A DNA stretch of 64,000 nucleotides. It comes from Synchiropus splendidus. Taxonomy: Eukaryota > Chordata > Actinopteri > Syngnathiformes > Callionymidae. The position numbers and the translations under genes were made by a program. The notes beneath the pieces were generated by a model, which made no database searches, had not been told where the DNA came from, and worked only from the letters and a program-made list of their open reading frames with translations. Shown one piece after another: positions 61,131 to 64,000 of the stretch. The stretch spans positions 41,455,437-41,519,436 of the forward strand of contig NC_071334.1 in NCBI RefSeq assembly GCF_027744825.2, in the 5' to 3' direction. Each line of letters starts with the position of its first letter. Position 1 is the stretch's first letter.

Positions 61131-64000
61131 GTGTGTTTCAATGAGCAGCAAACAGCGATCAGAGCATGAGCATCAAAACGTCCGTTCACACGTTTATTTA
61201 GAGTTGACTATGGACACAGGCGTCAAAGTTACAAACTATTCTTCACCAATCAGTTCCACAACAATCGCCAGGAATGATGAAATATATGGCGCTGGTCGCC
61301 TCTCTCAGCACCTCAGAGCAGGTCTGCAGATCAGAGGACTCAACGGCGGCAGCTACAGATAGAACATGAGACATGACAGGTTACACTTGTCCAAGCCAGA
61401 TGGACCATAATAAATGATAAATGATATGATAAATGCGAGCGGACGTTAGCTGCTAGCAGCTAATGTCGGAGCAAAAACGTTTTGCTGGATATATCTATTC
61501 TATACCGTGATAAACTCAATGAAATGACAAACACATTACAGTTCATCTGTTTCACTGCAAACAACAAGAATATATACATTTGTCTCGTGATTTGGCAACA
61601 CAATAGAGACAGCAGTGAACTGTTGGTTTCACGCTTTCTCATCTTGGACTCCTCACTATGAACTGTTGCTTCTGCCATGGTGTGAATGAATCCAGCTCGC
61701 TGCCGAGGTGGCTTTGCCCTTTTGCCGTAATTTTTTTCACAACATGTACACTGACGGTCTCATCATTTTGATGTGATCGGTATCAGTGATTGGTGGTGGT
61801 TGCCACCGTTCACTATTATATTTATTTTACATTTACATTTATATTATATTGAACCCTATGGGTTGTGAATGGGATGTAACTTCTCTGCCTGGGTGATTCT
61901 TCAGGTGTACAAGGACTGAGGGCAATAACGACAATAATCCTGAGATTTGGTTTGCTTTTTTAAATAATTGACCAAAAAAATGTTAGCAACTTAAACCCCC
62001 CCATTAGTCCGGCTTCCCGAATCCTTTGAACTGAAATACCACAGCAGAGTAGGCGACTGTCTAGCATGAAGGTTTGTTTTCTCACTGAGCACCGGGCAGC
62101 CGAATGTAATATACATTCAAAGTCTCCTCGTTTAAAAGCACCTTTTAGCAGTGTGGCCATGTGTAAATCATTTCAAGGACAAGAGACACTATGAGATATG
62201 GGTCCACGATGGAGGCTGACACAGATATCATCAACGTTCTGAGTGTTTGTTGCTCCATGGTTTGAGCACGATGGGTTTGATCAGATACAGCTTTCTGGAG
62301 TCTCAGCGAATTACCGAATTTAGCGGGACTAAACAAAAATTAGCTGCTGGTCACTGGTCAGAAACTAGATCTCTGAGGCACACTTCATGTGTTTTAAGTT
62401 AGATCTAACCAAGGAATTTATTTAAAAGAAACAAAGTCAAAGGAAAGTCAGTCAGAAATAGATGGGTTTAAGTCAAGAACTCAAGGTTGTCCAACATCAC
62501 TGATGTCAAATGAGTTTGGTCGTCCTAAAGCCACGTCTTCTCTACAAACGAAACAAAGCCTAATGAACGCTTTACCCTCCGTTGCCAGGCTTCACAGTCA
62601 GGAATCGATAAGTCAGGAATCGATCATTTCTTTATGATTCCAGAGAATCTGACAATTTTTTACCAGTTCTGAATAGGAACTGGTTTTAGATGCCCATCCC
62701 TAGGGGTGAGAACTGGTCTGAATGGTTTCATGTTGAAGTGGAATGACTTTAAAGGGTACCTATACTTTTCACTCTTTTAAGTTTTCAACAAATTTGGCCA
62801 GCAGTTTCCACTAGTCCTCCAGTGCAGCGGTGCTTATGATCAGTGTCCACCAAGTGACATCGCTACATACACGATGGAACTAGAAGCAACTAGAAGAGCT
62901 GCTATTTGAAGTGAACTATTGGAGCTGGCTGATGTTGTTCTGATTTCTCCTACAGTCGCTCGTTGTTGGTCAAAATGTATGTATGCACTGAGCCAATTGG
63001 GGTGGCAGAATTACGCACAGGAGAGAGAGAAAAGAGAGAAGAAGAGAATCGTTGCAGCACAGGTTTCAGACTACATTACACACAGACTACACGCTAGTCA
63101 GGTGAGGGAATTAACTAGGTAGTCAGTGAAAGACACCTTCTTCATTTTACCCTGATCCACACAGGCTCACTGTTCCATGATGAGCAGTCACAGAATATGG
63201 TGGCCGCAAGTGGACAAAATCCAGTTGCACTTCTTCATGAGCCTTATCAACCAGTTATATATTAGTGGTGGGACTTTCAAGTTAATTACGATTAATTAAT
63301 TACAACAAAAATGCATCACAAATTTTAATTTAATTTAATTTAATTTAATTTAGCCGTTTGCTCTCAAGACAACATGGAACGTTGTCTTAACGTAAGTGCA
63401 CAAGTTCCTGATCCACCCATCACACTGATGCACAAGACACCTTGAGCAGCTGGGATCATATCAACAATAATTTCACGCATGCTTCATTCCCCAATGTGAA
63501 TTATTCAAATTGGAAATATATATATATTTTTAAACATTATTATTAACTATTACAGCACCACAACCGACAGACAGATCGCTCACAGTGTATACCACCTGCA
63601 GGTGACTGCTCAGAGAGTATTTGTGTTTGCTCAGACACATTAAAAATTAGAGGGAACATTGGCTGAGACGTGTATTTGGTCTTAAGAGCAGCAACAGCAG
63701 TCTCATAAGGTAAGAAGTTGCAAAAGGAACAAGAATGCCCATAGTCCTCTGGCCTAAGAGTGGATACTGCCTCTCTACACTCAGCCAGAATTCACTCAGT
63801 GTCTGTGATGAGAACCTCAGTCAGGTATCATAGTCAGCAGTGTAAACAAATTCACGCAGGTTCTTCTTTCACAATCAGTGAAATTATCTTGAAACAAATT
63901 CTAAATGAGGCAGTGAGCAGAGCAGAGACTTCACAAAGGATGTGATATGTGTTCTCTTTCAGGTCTTCATTTCGTCATTTTCTTTTTCCGGAGAAATGAA
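61131..64000. other. No supported gene
   Basis: Unassigned. Frames at 62919-63122 and 63760-63945 have no recognised motif. A tandem pair of agtcaggaatcgat occurs at 62597-62630. Confidence 0.35.
63323..63352. repeat. (TTTAA)n microsatellite
   Basis: Six pentamers, nearly perfect, following attacgattaattaattac, an AT-rich palindromic block often found at ends of fish hAT-type repeats. Confidence 0.85.

Overview
This window looks like a repeat-rich, AT-rich teleost fish chromosome segment. The basis is its mobile-element content: Tc1-like DD34E transposons with fish-type IR/DR ends, L2-type and other APE-type LINE fragments, an L1-like fragment, a DIRS-type reverse transcriptase fragment, gypsy-like LTRs, hAT-type elements with 8-bp target duplications, and many foldback MITEs and microsatellites. 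There are no prokaryotic features. Most of the sequence is non-coding or decayed transposon.

Only one convincing host gene is visible. It lies on the + strand at about 28.26-31.21 kb and has six coding exons. All five introns are GT-AG, every splice phase agrees, and the spliced frame is 1287 nt (428 codons plus stop), with an AATAAA about 85 bases after the stop. It encodes an acidic N-terminus, a central coiled coil and a basic, probably disordered, nuclear-type C-terminus. I do not recognise the family.

Layout: 0-4 kb, mostly featureless, with a solo Tc1-type terminal repeat near 0.4 kb. 4-7.6 kb, a broken Tc1-like element abutting a decayed LINE (endonuclease plus RT fragment) and then a second, L2-type LINE piece. 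7.6-15.3 kb, mostly unassigned, with one arm of a dispersed repeat near 11 kb. 15.4-17.3 kb, a second copy of the same Tc1 family and a SINE/LINE-tail-like repeat. 18 kb, a TA microsatellite and a hAT-like fragment. 19.8-24 kb, dispersed fish repeats. 25.5-27.3 kb, another repeat family and an internally deleted L2-type LINE (minus strand). 27.66 kb, a tetranucleotide array. 28.2-31.3 kb, the gene. 31.9-37.4 kb, a hAT element, a hairpin MITE, a solo LTR and a long-TIR element. 39.3-40.3 kb, an unusual long-TIR transposon with 21-bp subterminal repeats and a decayed integrase-like ORF. 41.6-42.7 kb, L1-like RT joined to an oppositely oriented DIRS RT. 46-52.6 kb, hAT MITE, third Tc1-type element, L2 fragment and a complete hAT with perfect target duplication. 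54.4 kb, a foldback element. 58-61 kb, repeats and a gypsy-like 5' LTR with a proline-rich coding minisatellite. 61-64 kb, little of note.

The genes do not form a pathway. The window records layered transposition, with several elements that died the same way (shared lesions) or that look like internally deleted, non-autonomous derivatives. The least familiar item is the 39.3-40.3 kb long-TIR element.
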